Assembly (NCBI RefSeq): GCF_003711805.1
Contig: NZ_QXCP01000004.1
Coordinates: forward strand, 806,001 to 870,000
Source: Brachybacterium sp. EE-P12
GTDB taxonomy: Bacteria > Actinomycetota > Actinomycetes > Actinomycetales > Dermabacteraceae
Direction: 5' to 3'
DNA: 64,000 bases
Shown: positions 25,123 through 34,440 of the stretch, piece by piece
Numbering within the stretch: the first letter of the stretch is position 1
How the letters are laid out: each line of letters opens with the position of its first letter
Position numbers and translations under genes: made by a program
Notes under the pieces: generated by a model
The model's database searches: none
Told to the model about the DNA's origin: nothing
The model's input: only the letters and a program-made list of their open reading frames with translations

Positions 25123-25702
25123 GTTCTGCTCCGTTCTGTGGGAGGTGACGGCCTGCCCGTGCGGGCGAGCCGCACGCTGTCCGTACCGGGCAACGTGGTT
25201 CAGGTGCAGGACGACTCTCGTGCAGTCGCCGTTGCGCTCATCGGAGTGCCGGCAGGTGTTGGCTGCCGATTCTCGGGCCGGATCCTGGGAGACGGTGAAG
25301 AAGCTTCGGCCCTGTGGTCGACGATGACCTGCCGCCATCGACGGTTGTCGTTCTTCACCGGGGCCTGGCCGGATGTGAGCGCCGGGCCCGTATTCCAGTC
25401 TAGATCTCGTTGGTCAGGGACGGGCCGCACGTGGCCATCTCGTTCTGGACGCCTGGACGCCGGAGCACGAAGACGTCGACGACTCCGATGCCGCCGGGGG
25501 ACCGCGCCGATCGCATCCGGCGATTCGGGCCCGTCCCCGGATCTCCGGTCGGGCACGACGCACGGGATCGGCCGTGGAGTCGTCGACGGCTATGGCGACC
25601 TCTTGTCGACGAGCTCGACGTCATCGTTCTCCATCTCGACCCAGGCCTCGCGGGCCCGCAGGCAGTCCTGGTCGTCGGAGGGAGCTCGCAGCCTTCCGAC
25701 TC
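25123..25702. other. 580-nt spacer without a well-supported gene
   Basis: Overlapping frames exist in all phases, but none resembles a known family and none dominates. It contains the promoter of the PfpI-ABM operon. Apart from the 38-codon frame abutting uvrA-like, I see nothing definite. The mixed composition would fit eroded sequence at the edge of the accessory segment. Confidence 0.4.
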
Positions 25703-25706
25703 TCAC
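25590..25706 (-). CDS. Possible 38-residue small ORF coupled to the uvrA-like gene
   Basis: A GTG overlapping the uvrA-like stop (GTGA) opens [20 protein letters not shown] followed by AWVEMENDDVELVDKRSP and a TAG. The acidic, non-repetitive composition differs from typical GC-rich noise, and the coupling is suggestive. No homologue comes to mind; it may equally be a fragment or chance. Confidence 0.25.
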   Translation of the reverse strand: MRVGRLRAPSDDQDCLRAREAWVEMENDDVELVDKRSP

Positions 25707-28381
25707 ATCCGGGAGGTGGCCTCCTGGAGCGCGGCCTCGAGGTACGGTGCCGACGCACCGGCTCCCGACGAGGCGACCTGCGCGGGCGTGCCCGAGGCGA
25801 CCACCGTGCCGCCATCGTCTCCCGCGCCGGGCCCGAGGTCGATGACGTGGTCGGCCACGGCGACGATGCGCATGTCGAGCTCGACCGCGACGACGGTGTT
25901 GCCTGCGTCCACGAGGGTCTGGAGATGCGTCACGAGCCGGTCGGAATCGGCGCTGTGCAGCCCGGACGTCGGCTCGTCCAGGACGTAGAGGGTGTCCCCG
26001 CGCTGGGATCGTTGGAGCTCGGAGGCGAGCTTCACCCGCTGCGCCTCACCTCCGGACAACTCGGTGGCCGGCTGTCCGAGACGGAGATATCCGAGGCCGA
26101 CGTCGACCAGTGCCGTGAGCGAGCGCATGATGTCGAACTCGCCGTGGAAGAAGTCGTGGGCCTCCTCGACGCTCATGGCGAGGATCTCCGCGATATTGCG
26201 GCCGCGCCAGGCGATCTCCAACGTGCTGGACTGGTAGCGGGTGCCGTGGCAGTCGGGGCACTCGGTGTAGACCGAGGGGAGGAAGAGCAGCTCCACCATG
26301 ACGGATCCTTCGCCCTTGCAGGTAGGGCAGCGACCGCCGGTGACGTTGAAGGAGAATCTGCCCGCCTTGTACCCGCGAGCGCGAGCCTCGGGCGTCTCCG
26401 CGAACCTTCTCCTCACGTGGTCGAACAGGCCCGTATAGGTGGCGACGTTCGAGCGTGGGGTGCGACCGATGGGCTTCTGGTCGATGCTCACGACGCGGCG
26501 CACCCCTGCGACGTCGCCCCGGATCTCTCCCTCGAGCTCGTCGGGCTCGTCCGACAGCAGGAGATCGTCCCCTTCGGCGGGGGCGGCGTCCTCCGCCTGG
26601 TCTGCTCGTCCCTGCCGTTCGCCGAGCAGCGCGGGCAGTGCCTGGCTGACCAGGCTGGACTTGCCTGATCCCGAGACTCCGGTGACGGCGGTGAACACCC
26701 CGAGCGGGAAGGAGATCGTCACGTCGCGCAGGTTGTTGCGCGTGACGTGCTCGAGTCTCAGCCATCCCTGTGGTTCGCGAGGCGTCCGGCGGGGCAGTCC
26801 GCTGCCCCCGAAGACGTAGCCGCGGGTGACGGACTCCTCCACCTCGGCGAGCCCTTCGTAGGGCCCGCTGTAGACGACGCGGCCGCCGCGCTCGCCCGCG
26901 CCGGGCCCGATGTCGACCAGCCAGTCGGCGTGGCGCATCACGTCCACCGAATGCTCCACGACGAACAGGCTGTTGCCTCGGCGCTTGAGCCCGTCGAGGA
27001 TGCCGAGCAGGGCGCTGACGTCCTGCGGATGGAGCCCCGCGGAAGGCTCGTCGAGCACATAGACCACGCCGAACAGTTCGGAGGTCAGCTGGGTCGCGAG
27101 TCGCAGTCGCTGCAGCTCGCCGCCGGAGAGGGTGGGGGTGGTGCGGCCCAGGGAGAGGTACCCCAGACCCAGATCGATGATCGGCCGCAGTCTGTTGACG
27201 AGCTCCGCGCCCAATCGCGCTGTCGCGGCCAGCTTCTCGACCGAGCGGTCAGGCGCCGCGCTCACGTCGTCGGCGGCCGCGGGGGCTGATCCTCCGACGT
27301 CGGCCCGCTGCCCGGCGTCGCGTCGGGCAGCCTGGCCACCTGTGCGGCCCGCCGACTCGGCCCCGTCGAGAGCTCCGGCAGCTCGCTCGACCGCCTGGTC
27401 GATCAGCGTGGAGAGCTCCGCGAGCGGCAGCGCGGAGAGATCTGCGACGTCGAGACCCTCGAACGTCACGGCCAGAGCCTCCGGCTTCAACCGCTTCCCC
27501 TGGCAGGCAGGGCAGGGAGCGACCGAGAGGAACTCCGCCACGCGTCGCTTCATCGACTCGCTCTTGGTGTTCGCGAAGGTGTCGAGCACGTACCGACGCG
27601 CGCCGACGAAGGTGCCCGAGTAGCTCGGTTCGACGCCCGCCTCGGTCGCGGCCCGAGCCTCGGCGAGAGTCAGCCGCGAATGGACCGGGACGTACGGCGT
27701 CTCCTCGGTGTAGAGGATCCATTCACGCTCCTCCTTCGGCAGATCCTTCCAGGGCACATCGACGTCGTAGCCGAGGGCGACGAGCACATCGCGCAGCTGA
27801 TGGCCGTGCCAGGCCGTCGGCCAGGAGGCGATGGCCCGCTCGCGGATCGTGAGAGAAGGGTCCGGAACCATCGTGTCCTCGGTGACCTCGTACACCCGGC
27901 CGATGCCGTGGCACTCCGGACATGCGCCCTGCACGGTGTTGGCAGAGAAGTCCTCGGCGTAGAGCATCGGCTGATCTTCGGGGTAGTGGCCGGCCCGGGA
28001 GTAGAGCATGCGCACCAGCGAGGAGAGCGTGGTGATGCTGCCCACCGACGAGCGCGCGCTGCGGCCGCCACGCTGCTGCTGGAGAGCGACGGCCGGCGGC
28101 ATGCCCGTGATGGAGTCGACGTCCGGGACACCGGCCTGGTCGATCAGGCGACGAGCGTAGGGAGCAACGGACTCGAGGTAGCGGCGCTGGGACTCCGCGA
28201 ACAGGGTTCCGAAGGCCAGGGAGGACTTCCCCGATCCCGAGACCCCGGTGAACACCACCAGCGCGTCGCGAGGCACCGTCAGGTCGATGTCCTGGAGGTT
28301 GTGCTCTCGAGCGCCGAGAACCTGCACGTCGGGCTGAACGGGTGAGGAGTCCGACGATGCGGATCTGCGTGCTTCGACCAT
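25703..28381 (-). CDS. UvrA paralogue (excinuclease ABC subunit A-like ATPase)
   Basis: 892 residues with two ABC ATPase halves. Both Walker A loops are intact ([13 protein letters not shown] and [13 protein letters not shown]), as are both signatures ([16 protein letters not shown]). Four CxxC half-sites form two zinc modules (CPECHG/CPACQG and CPTCKG/CPDCHG). It is shorter than housekeeping UvrA (about 950), with a Gly/Ala/Asp-rich linker around residues 360-400, like UvrA2/DrrC-type proteins linked to drug tolerance. ATG 28381 is chosen over 28408 because TAGTCT (28389-28394) lies 7 nt upstream, a leaderless layout. No uvrB or uvrC nearby. Confidence 0.88.
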   Translation of the reverse strand: MVEARRSASSDSSPVQPDVQVLGAREHNLQDIDLTVPRDALVVFTGVSGSGKSSLAFGTLFAESQRRYLESVAPYARRLIDQAGVPDVDSITGMPPAVALQQQRGGRSARSSVGSITTLSSLVRMLYSRAGHYPEDQPMLYAEDFSANTVQGACPECHGIGRVYEVTEDTMVPDPSLTIRERAIASWPTAWHGHQLRDVLVALGYDVDVPWKDLPKEEREWILYTEETPYVPVHSRLTLAEARAATEAGVEPSYSGTFVGARRYVLDTFANTKSESMKRRVAEFLSVAPCPACQGKRLKPEALAVTFEGLDVADLSALPLAELSTLIDQAVERAAGALDGAESAGRTGGQAARRDAGQRADVGGSAPAAADDVSAAPDRSVEKLAATARLGAELVNRLRPIIDLGLGYLSLGRTTPTLSGGELQRLRLATQLTSELFGVVYVLDEPSAGLHPQDVSALLGILDGLKRRGNSLFVVEHSVDVMRHADWLVDIGPGAGERGGRVVYSGPYEGLAEVEESVTRGYVFGGSGLPRRTPREPQGWLRLEHVTRNNLRDVTISFPLGVFTAVTGVSGSGKSSLVSQALPALLGERQGRADQAEDAAPAEGDDLLLSDEPDELEGEIRGDVAGVRRVVSIDQKPIGRTPRSNVATYTGLFDHVRRRFAETPEARARGYKAGRFSFNVTGGRCPTCKGEGSVMVELLFLPSVYTECPDCHGTRYQSSTLEIAWRGRNIAEILAMSVEEAHDFFHGEFDIMRSLTALVDVGLGYLRLGQPATELSGGEAQRVKLASELQRSQRGDTLYVLDEPTSGLHSADSDRLVTHLQTLVDAGNTVVAVELDMRIVAVADHVIDLGPGAGDDGGTVVASGTPAQVASSGAGASAPYLEAALQEATSRM

Positions 28382-28511
28382 GCCGGCGAGACTAGCAACG
28401 CGTTCCACCGATCGGTCGGTGCATGCCCCAGTCCTCCACGGTCCACCTGCCCGTGGCGCCTATCGCCGCAGCCGCGGCGGGCACCTCGATGGAGGGCGAG
28501 GTTCCTTCTGC

Positions 28512-28517
28512 TATGCT
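28512..28517 (+). promoter_or_regulatory. Candidate -10 for the formaldehyde dehydrogenase gene
   Basis: TATGCT stands in an otherwise GC-rich stretch about 90 nt upstream of the ATG. No clear -35 is visible. A CACCGATCGGTCGGTG inverted-repeat-like sequence (about 28406-28421), between the two divergent genes, could be an operator. Confidence 0.35.
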
Positions 28518-28604
28518 CGAGGAGAGCCGAGGTCACGGGCGACGGGCATCCATATGACCGTGGCACTTCCGCGACCGGGCCATCCCCAACTGGAGGAGAA
28601 CGTC

Positions 28605-29798
28605 ATGGCAAGCAGCAACCGCGCCGTCGTGTTCCAGAACGTCAAGGACATGCGCGTCGAGTCCCTCGACTTCCCGAAGCTCGAGATGCCGAACGGTAAG
28701 AGCGCCCCGCACGGAGTCATCCTCAAGATCGTCGCCACCAACATCTGCGGTTCCGACCTGCACATCTACCGCGGGTCCTTCCCTGTCCCCCAGGGCATGG
28801 TCGTGGGCCACGAGATGACCGGAGAAGTCCTCGAGGTCGGCCCCGACGTCGAGTTCCTCTCCGAGGGCGACCTGGTCTCGGTCCCCTTCAACGTCGCCTG
28901 CGGCCGCTGCCGCAACTGTCGCGCCCGCCGTACCGAGGTGTGCGAGACCGTGAACCCCGACGCGGCCTGCGGCGCTTACGGGTTCAACCTGGGTGATTGG
29001 CAGGGCGGACAGGCGGAGTACCTGTTCGTCCCCTACGCCGACTTCCAGCTGCTCCGCTTCCCGGACAAGGACCAGGCCATGGAGAAGATCCGTGACCTCG
29101 CCCTGCTCTCGGACATCCTGCCCACCGCGTTCCACGGCCTCATGGAGGCCGGGGCCAAGCCCGGCTCGACCGTCTACATCGCCGGCGCCGGTCCCGTCGG
29201 TCGCTGCGGCGCCGCAGCAGCCCGGCTCCTGGGCGCTTCCTGCATCATCGTCGGTGACTACCACCAGTACCGGCTGGACCTGGTGAAGAACAACGGCTGC
29301 GAGACCATCGACCTGAACCAGGACGTGCCGCTGACCGATCAGATCGAGGCCATCCTCGGCGAACCCATGGTGGACTGCGCCGTCGACTACGTCGGCAACG
29401 AAGCCCACGGGATCGGCCGCGAGGCCGAGGACATGAGCCCGGCCCACGCCATCAACCAGGTCATGGACGCCACCCGCGCAGGCGGCGCCACCGGCATCGT
29501 CGGCGTCTACGGCCCCGACCCGCTGGCCTCATCCAAGGCCGAGCAGGAGGGCACCTACCCGCTCGACTTCGGCAAGGCGTGGATCAAGTCGCCTCGGATC
29601 TCCGGCGGCCAGGCCCCGATCATGCACTACAACCGTGAGCTGATGATGTCGATCCTGTGGGACCGCATGCCCTACCTCAGCGACATGCTCAACACCCAGG
29701 TCATCAGCCTCGACGAGGCCCCCGACGCCTACGCGAAGTTCGATGCCGGTGTCTCGGAGAAGTTCATCATCGATCCCCACGGCATGATCCCCGCCTGA
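28605..29798 (+). CDS. fdhA: Glutathione-independent formaldehyde dehydrogenase (zinc-dependent MDR)
   Basis: 397 residues, medium-chain zinc dehydrogenase. Catalytic zinc ligands ICGSDLHIYRG and VVGHEMTGEV; structural zinc cysteines CGRCRNCRARRTEVC; NAD fold VYIAGAGPVGRCGAAAARLL. An insertion with EAEDMSPAHAINQVMDATR is typical of the Pseudomonas putida-type enzyme, which oxidises formaldehyde to formate with tightly bound NAD. ATG 28605 has GGAGGAG 6 nt upstream. It converges with the hps-phi operon, which consumes formaldehyde through ribulose monophosphate, so the locus offers both oxidation and assimilation routes. Confidence 0.93.
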   Translation: MASSNRAVVFQNVKDMRVESLDFPKLEMPNGKSAPHGVILKIVATNICGSDLHIYRGSFPVPQGMVVGHEMTGEVLEVGPDVEFLSEGDLVSVPFNVACGRCRNCRARRTEVCETVNPDAACGAYGFNLGDWQGGQAEYLFVPYADFQLLRFPDKDQAMEKIRDLALLSDILPTAFHGLMEAGAKPGSTVYIAGAGPVGRCGAAAARLLGASCIIVGDYHQYRLDLVKNNGCETIDLNQDVPLTDQIEAILGEPMVDCAVDYVGNEAHGIGREAEDMSPAHAINQVMDATRAGGATGIVGVYGPDPLASSKAEQEGTYPLDFGKAWIKSPRISGGQAPIMHYNRELMMSILWDRMPYLSDMLNTQVISLDEAPDAYAKFDAGVSEKFIIDPHGMIPA

Positions 29799-30137
29799 TC
29801 CCGGGCCGTCATGCACCCGGCCCGCGATCGTCGCTCCAGCGGCGGTCGCGGGCCGGCTCTGTGCACGGATCCGTCGCCGATCCCGTCCTGGACGAGGCCC
29901 GGGCGCGGGCCCGGGAAAGGTGGGGCCGGCATGCCGGAGCTCAGCGGCAGGGATGAGTGCTCCGACCGACGCCGACGCCGGGCACGCCCCGGCACGCCCT
30001 GCGGGGATGAGGATCACGGGGCGCTCTGCGCCATGCGGTGATCGTTCGCGGCGTCGGTCCACCGCACCCGGTGGGAGGGGACGGGGTCCGGGCGTGCCGT
30101 CACCTGCCCTCTCTCCACGGGATGCGGTGGGCGGTGG
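29799..30137. other. Convergent spacer, no gene seen
   Basis: About 340 nt between the convergent fdhA and hps genes. Contains one clear hairpin near the fdhA stop; the rest shows no frame with convincing coding character. Confidence 0.5.
29817..29856 (+). terminator. Hairpin terminator after fdhA
   Basis: CCGGCCCGCGA (29817-29827) pairs exactly with TCGCGGGCCGG (29846-29856); a weaker inner stem lies in the loop. Confidence 0.7.
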
Positions 30138-30761
30138 TCACCTGATGGCGGAGCGGATAGCGGCGGCCGCGGCGGCGACGTCCGATGCGCTGTAGATGGC
30201 GCTGCCCGCGACGGCCACGTCTGCTCCCGCCCGCTGGACGGCCTCGACAGAGTCCGCACTGACGCCGCCGGCGACGGAGAACGGGACCTCGGCGGCCTCG
30301 CCGGCGGCGAGCAGGGCGTCGAGGCTGTAGCCGTCCTCCGCCTGCTCGTCGAGGCCGGCGTGCATCTCCACGAACACGGCGCCGAGGGCGACGACCTCTC
30401 GGGCCCGTGCGGCCTTGTCGGCCACACCGATCAGATCGACGACGACGCCCTTGCCGTGCTTGGTCGCCGCGGCGACCGCGCCGGCGATCGTGCTGTCACC
30501 GGCGACGCCGAGCACGGTGACCAGATCCGCTCCGGCAGAGAAGGCGATGTCAGCTTCCAGCTCGCCGGCATCCATGGTCTTGAGATCGGCGAAGACGGTC
30601 TTGTCGGGGTGGGCGGCCTTGACCGCCGTGATCGCCGCGAGGCCCTCGCTCTTGATCAGAGGGGTGCCGAGCTCGAGGATGTCGACGTAGGGGGCGGCCT
30701 TCGCGGCGAGGTCGAGGGCGGACTCGGTGGTCAGGGTGTCCATGGCGAACTGCAGTCGCAT
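30138..30761 (-). CDS. hps: 3-hexulose-6-phosphate synthase
   Basis: 207 residues, OMP-decarboxylase superfamily barrel. Fixes formaldehyde onto ribulose 5-phosphate giving hexulose 6-phosphate. Hallmarks: LQFAMDTLT at the N terminus, VDILELGTPLIKSEG, FADLKTMDAGELEAD with the catalytic Asp-Lys-Asp set, and VAGGVSADSV for phosphate binding. ATG 30761 has only a weak GA-rich site. Lies 53 nt after the isomerase gene on the same strand; together they convert formaldehyde plus Ru5P to fructose 6-phosphate. Confidence 0.95.
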   Translation of the reverse strand: MRLQFAMDTLTTESALDLAAKAAPYVDILELGTPLIKSEGLAAITAVKAAHPDKTVFADLKTMDAGELEADIAFSAGADLVTVLGVAGDSTIAGAVAAATKHGKGVVVDLIGVADKAARAREVVALGAVFVEMHAGLDEQAEDGYSLDALLAAGEAAEVPFSVAGGVSADSVEAVQRAGADVAVAGSAIYSASDVAAAAAAIRSAIR

Positions 30762-30814
30762 GTCAGGGTGTCTCTTTCTCGTGGTGGTGTCGATGATGGA
30801 ACGGGGAAGAAAGG

Positions 30815-31378
30815 TCATTCGAGGTTGGCATGACGGGGCCAGAGCGCATCCGCACTCTGACCGCTCTTCTGCCACAGGACGTCGAAGAGAGCGTCGCCGA
30901 CGAGGACGAGGAGCTGCTCGAAGAGGCTGCCGGCGTACTGGGCCGACTGCTGCTCGGACCGGTCTGTCTTCGTCGCCGCACGGATGACCAGGACGGCGTG
31001 GGACAGCTGAGCAAGCGGTGACTCGGGGTCGGTCGTGATCCCGATGACGCGGGCGCCGACGGATCGCGCCGTCTCAGCCGCGCTCACCACTCCCGAGGTC
31101 GTGCCGGAACCGCTGGCGGTCAGGAGCAGGTCGCCCTCTCCGATCGCCGGGGTCGTCGTCTCACCGACGACGTGGACCTGCAGCCCGAGGTGCATGAGGC
31201 GCATGGCCGTCATACGCAGCGCGAGCCCGGAGCGCCCGGCGCCGTGGACGAAGACCCGCCGGGCGTCCGCTGTCAGCTCGACGGCGGCCGCGAGCGCGGG
31301 CGCGTCGGGCAGGGCAGCTGTCCCCTCGATCTCGTTGACGATCCGCGTCAGCGAATCCTGGATGCTTCGTTCTTCCAT
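30815..31378 (-). CDS. phi: 6-phospho-3-hexuloisomerase
   Basis: 187 residues, one SIS domain. Isomerises hexulose 6-phosphate to fructose 6-phosphate. Seen: RVFVHGAGRSGLALRMTAMR (sugar-phosphate loop), HVVGETTTPAIGEGDLLL, SGSGTTSGVVSAAETA and the C-terminal QSAQYAGSLFEQ with the catalytic Glu region typical of PHI. ATG 31378 is preferred over 31387 because CAAGAT (31386-31391, minus strand) is 7 nt upstream. First gene of the phi-hps pair, opposite the LuxR-type regulator. Confidence 0.94.
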   Translation of the reverse strand: MEERSIQDSLTRIVNEIEGTAALPDAPALAAAVELTADARRVFVHGAGRSGLALRMTAMRLMHLGLQVHVVGETTTPAIGEGDLLLTASGSGTTSGVVSAAETARSVGARVIGITTDPESPLAQLSHAVLVIRAATKTDRSEQQSAQYAGSLFEQLLVLVGDALFDVLWQKSGQSADALWPRHANLE

Positions 31379-31385
31379 GCCGACC

Positions 31386-31473
31386 ATCTTGGGCCGGTCT
31401 GCGGTGGTCCACTGCTGCCCGATGAGCGGGGTGCCCCGTTCGATCGGGTGGGCCTCCCAGGTCGGGCTAGAGT
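31386..31473. promoter_or_regulatory. Divergent leaderless promoters of phi-hps and the LuxR-type gene with an inverted repeat
   Basis: Minus-strand CAAGAT (31386-31391) is 7 nt from the phi ATG; plus-strand TAGAGT (31468-31473) is 6 nt from the GTG at 31480. Between them GAGCGGGG/CCCCGTTC (31424-31441) forms an imperfect inverted repeat, a candidate operator. Confidence 0.55.
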
Positions 31474-31479
31474 AGCGGA

Positions 31480-32331
31480 GTGAGCGACCTCCCGACCCCG
31501 CTGGAACGTGCCCGCTCCGTGTCGAGCGACCGTGCCCTGACCGAGCAGGCTGATCAACATGCGATCACCCTCGAATCGATCCTTGCCGTGCTCCGCTCCG
31601 GCCGACTCGCGGATGCGGCCGCGCGCAGGGAGGCCACGGAGATCGCCTCCTCCGCACTCATCCGTGCTCGTTCGATCCATGAGCAGCAGGAGAGCGTGCT
31701 CGAGCCGGTAGCCGAGGCATTCTCGCGCCTGCGCACCGAACTGCGTCCTTTGACCCGCTCCGGGCCGCTGCAGGTCCAGTTCGCAGAGCCTCCTGCGCGA
31801 GGACGGGCGCTGCCGGGCCCGGTCGCTCGGGAAGCCCGCGCCATCTCCCGCACAGCAGTGCTCTCGCTCATGGACCGCGCGGACGCTGCACGCGCCCGGA
31901 TCGGCTGGGACTGCGATGGCCGCAACCTGCTGATGGAGGTCCGTGACGACGGGGGAATCGCGGTGACAGCGCACGACGACACACTGCGTCCGATCGTGGA
32001 GCGAGTGGCGGCGCTCGACGGAACCATGGACGTGGAGACGACCCCGGGCTGGGGGACGACGCTGCGGATCGAGATCCCGCTGGACCCACCCAGCGCAGCG
32101 CTCACCGTGGAGGGCGCCGAGGAACTCACCGACCGCGAGAAGCAGGTGCTGCGCCTGGTCGCGACCGGGATCTCGAACCAGCGCATCGGCGACCAGCTCG
32201 GGATCACGGGCAACACCGTGAAGTACCACGTGGCCAACTTGCTGCGGAAGTACGGCGCCCGCACGCGCGCCGAGCTCGCAAGCATCGCTCACTCCCATGA
32301 TGCGCACTCTCCGAGCGCCCAGACTCGATAG
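31480..32331 (+). CDS. LuxR-type regulator with a histidine-kinase-like ATPase module, no receiver
   Basis: 283 residues. The N-terminal helices (REATEIASSALIRARSIHEQ) lead to a region resembling a degenerate HATPase domain: AREARAISRTAVLSLMDRAD in place of the N-box, a MEVRDDGG G1-like motif and GTMDVETTPGWGTTLRIEIP at its end. The C-terminal 65 residues are a clear LuxR HTH (LTDREKQVLRLVATG, GITGNTVKYHVANLLRKYG). No receiver or phospho-Asp is present. GTG 31480 follows TAGAGT by 6 nt, so leaderless. Divergent from phi-hps, so a likely formaldehyde-pathway regulator. Confidence 0.8.
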   Translation: MSDLPTPLERARSVSSDRALTEQADQHAITLESILAVLRSGRLADAAARREATEIASSALIRARSIHEQQESVLEPVAEAFSRLRTELRPLTRSGPLQVQFAEPPARGRALPGPVAREARAISRTAVLSLMDRADAARARIGWDCDGRNLLMEVRDDGGIAVTAHDDTLRPIVERVAALDGTMDVETTPGWGTTLRIEIPLDPPSAALTVEGAEELTDREKQVLRLVATGISNQRIGDQLGITGNTVKYHVANLLRKYGARTRAELASIAHSHDAHSPSAQTR

Positions 32332-32541
32332 CGGGCCTCGGTCCGGACGTCGGCAGCGGTGTCGCACCCACTGCGCTGCGAGCCTCATGGCCGTGACCTC
32401 GAAGAGCTGGTGGTCGTCGGTGAAGGCGACGCCCCACGCCGTCCAGTACCAGCCCGACGCGAAACCGGTGAACGCACAGCTGTGACTGATACGCGCCGGC
32501 ACGGCCCGCGTCCCACCGTGTTCCGGGTTCGCGGATCGTCC

Positions 32542-34386
32542 TCAGGCCTTCGCCGCCTGGGTGCGGCCCCCGCGACGGCTGGATTCCAGCATCTCGGTCA
32601 GTGAGCGTGCGTCATAGCTGCCCACCATCCGACAACCATCGACGAAGAACGTCGGGGTCATCTTGGCGCCGCTCGCCTCCGCGCTCGCGATGTCCCGCTG
32701 CACCCTCGCAGCAACCTCGTCGCTGTCGAGATCCTCGATGAACGCCTCGACATCGAGGCCCAGCTCAGCCGCGTAGCCGATGAGATCCTCCCTCTCCAGC
32801 GCGTGCTGCCGAGTGAAGACGAAGTCGAGCCACGGCCAGAACATCCCCTGCTTCGCGGCCGCCTCGGCGGCCCGTGCGGCGAGGGGGCCGTGAGGATGGT
32901 GAGGCAGATGCCGCACGACGTAGCGCAGATCGTCACCGAAGCGCCCGTGCAGGTCTTCCCATGAGCCAGTGGCGTGCGCGCAGTACTCGCACTCGAAGTC
33001 CACGAACTCCACGAGGGTGAGCCGGGCGTCCTCCGGTCCGCGGATGTGATCCACCTCGGGGTCCACCGGAGAGTCGAGCGTCATCGGGAGATCCGCCGTC
33101 TCCTCTCCCCACCGACGGGCCGCGACCTTGAAGATCGACCAGCCCAGAACAGTGGCGAGCACCATCGCCACGAGCACACCCAGCGTCGCCTGGCGCCCCA
33201 GATCCGAGGAGGAGTCGAAAGCGAGGCTGATGACCAGCAGCGACACGGTGAAACCGATGCCCGAAAGTGCTGCCCCGCCGAACACGCTGCCCATTCCGAC
33301 CCCCTCCGGCAGTCGGCCTGCGCCCATCCGAACGGCGAGGAGCGTCGCGATCCCGATTCCGAGGAGCTTGCCGAGCACGAGCCCCGCGATGACGCCCCAC
33401 GTCACAGGCGAGCCCAGCGAGTCGGCGACCACCCCGCCGCGCAGGTCGACCCCGGCATTGGCCAGAGCGAAGATCGGCACGACCAGCAACGCCGTGGGGA
33501 GACGGAGGTATTCGTGCAACCGCTCGTTGACCGACACGCCCTTGGACAGCCCCCGTCCGACGGCACGCGCCGAGGAAGCGCTCGGGGATTGCCAGAAGTC
33601 ACGGAACAGCTGCCGGGCGGCGACCACCTCCTGCCGTTGCGTCGGGTAGGCGGGGATCAGAAGGCCGGCGATCATGCCCGTCAGCGAGGCGTGGATGCCG
33701 GAGGACAGAGTCGCCAGCCACAGCACGATGACGATCCCCACGTACGGAGCGGCACTCCACTGCCGGGAACGGCCCACCAGCCACAGGGCGACGAGGCAGC
33801 CGAGAGCGAGCAGCAGCGGGACGGGTCGGATCTCGTCGCTGTAGAACACCCCGATGATCGACACCGCAAGGAAGTCGTCGACCACCGTGAGGGTCAGGAG
33901 GAAGACGCGAAGCTGCCCGGAAAGCCGGGGGCCGACGATCGCGAGAGCACCGAGCATGAACGCCGTGTCCGTTCCGACGACCGCCCCCCACCCGCGAAGC
34001 CCCTCGCCACCGGACGCGCCGACGACCAGGACGTACACCAGCGCAGGCACCGCCACTCCCGCGACGCCCGCGATCGCCGCCAGGCGGGCGCGACTGGTGT
34101 CCCGCAGAGCCCCGTGTGCGAACTCCTGGCGCACCTCGAGGCCCACGACGAAGAAGAACACGACCATCAGTCCGTCGTTGATCCAGTGGTGCAGATCCAG
34201 ATGCAGGCCGAACGGACCGACGTCGATCCCCACGCTCTGTTGCCACAGCTCGACATAGGAAGAGGACAGCGGCGAGTTCGCCCAGAGGAGAGCGAAGGCC
34301 GTGACGACGATGAGCAGCACGGCCGAGCCCGACTCCGTGCGGAGTCTTCCGGCTATTCCGCGCGAGGGTGAGGTTGAGTGGGGCAC
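32542..34386 (-). CDS. nhaA: NhaA Na+/H+ antiporter fused to a DsbA-like thioredoxin domain
   Basis: 614 residues. Residues about 10-420 are NhaA: ALLWANSPLSSSY, HHWINDGLMVVFFFVVGLE, GTDTAFMLGALAIVGPRL, and TVVDDFLAV with the paired Asp residues that bind the ion. The C-terminal 190 residues are a DsbA/thioredoxin-like domain with CxxC (FECEYCAHATGSW) and cis-Pro loop KMTPTFFVDG. GTG 34386 is chosen because CAGAAT (34393-34398, minus strand) is 6 nt upstream. This fusion occurs in other Actinobacteria. Membrane; the redox domain's partner is unknown. Confidence 0.92.
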   Translation of the reverse strand: MPHSTSPSRGIAGRLRTESGSAVLLIVVTAFALLWANSPLSSSYVELWQQSVGIDVGPFGLHLDLHHWINDGLMVVFFFVVGLEVRQEFAHGALRDTSRARLAAIAGVAGVAVPALVYVLVVGASGGEGLRGWGAVVGTDTAFMLGALAIVGPRLSGQLRVFLLTLTVVDDFLAVSIIGVFYSDEIRPVPLLLALGCLVALWLVGRSRQWSAAPYVGIVIVLWLATLSSGIHASLTGMIAGLLIPAYPTQRQEVVAARQLFRDFWQSPSASSARAVGRGLSKGVSVNERLHEYLRLPTALLVVPIFALANAGVDLRGGVVADSLGSPVTWGVIAGLVLGKLLGIGIATLLAVRMGAGRLPEGVGMGSVFGGAALSGIGFTVSLLVISLAFDSSSDLGRQATLGVLVAMVLATVLGWSIFKVAARRWGEETADLPMTLDSPVDPEVDHIRGPEDARLTLVEFVDFECEYCAHATGSWEDLHGRFGDDLRYVVRHLPHHPHGPLAARAAEAAAKQGMFWPWLDFVFTRQHALEREDLIGYAAELGLDVEAFIEDLDSDEVAARVQRDIASAEASGAKMTPTFFVDGCRMVGSYDARSLTEMLESSRRGGRTQAAKA

Positions 34387-34440
34387 GGCGCGATTCTGCC
34401 TGACCGTGCTGGACGGCGCCACTGGCTCGGACCGGCTCCG

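Noticed and set aside
32332..32541. Short frames between the LuxR-type gene and nhaA, including a minus-strand frame containing GFASGWYWTAWGVAFTDD
   Set aside because: Aromatic-rich and protein-like at first sight, but it runs into antisense of the LuxR gene with no family match and no ribosome site.
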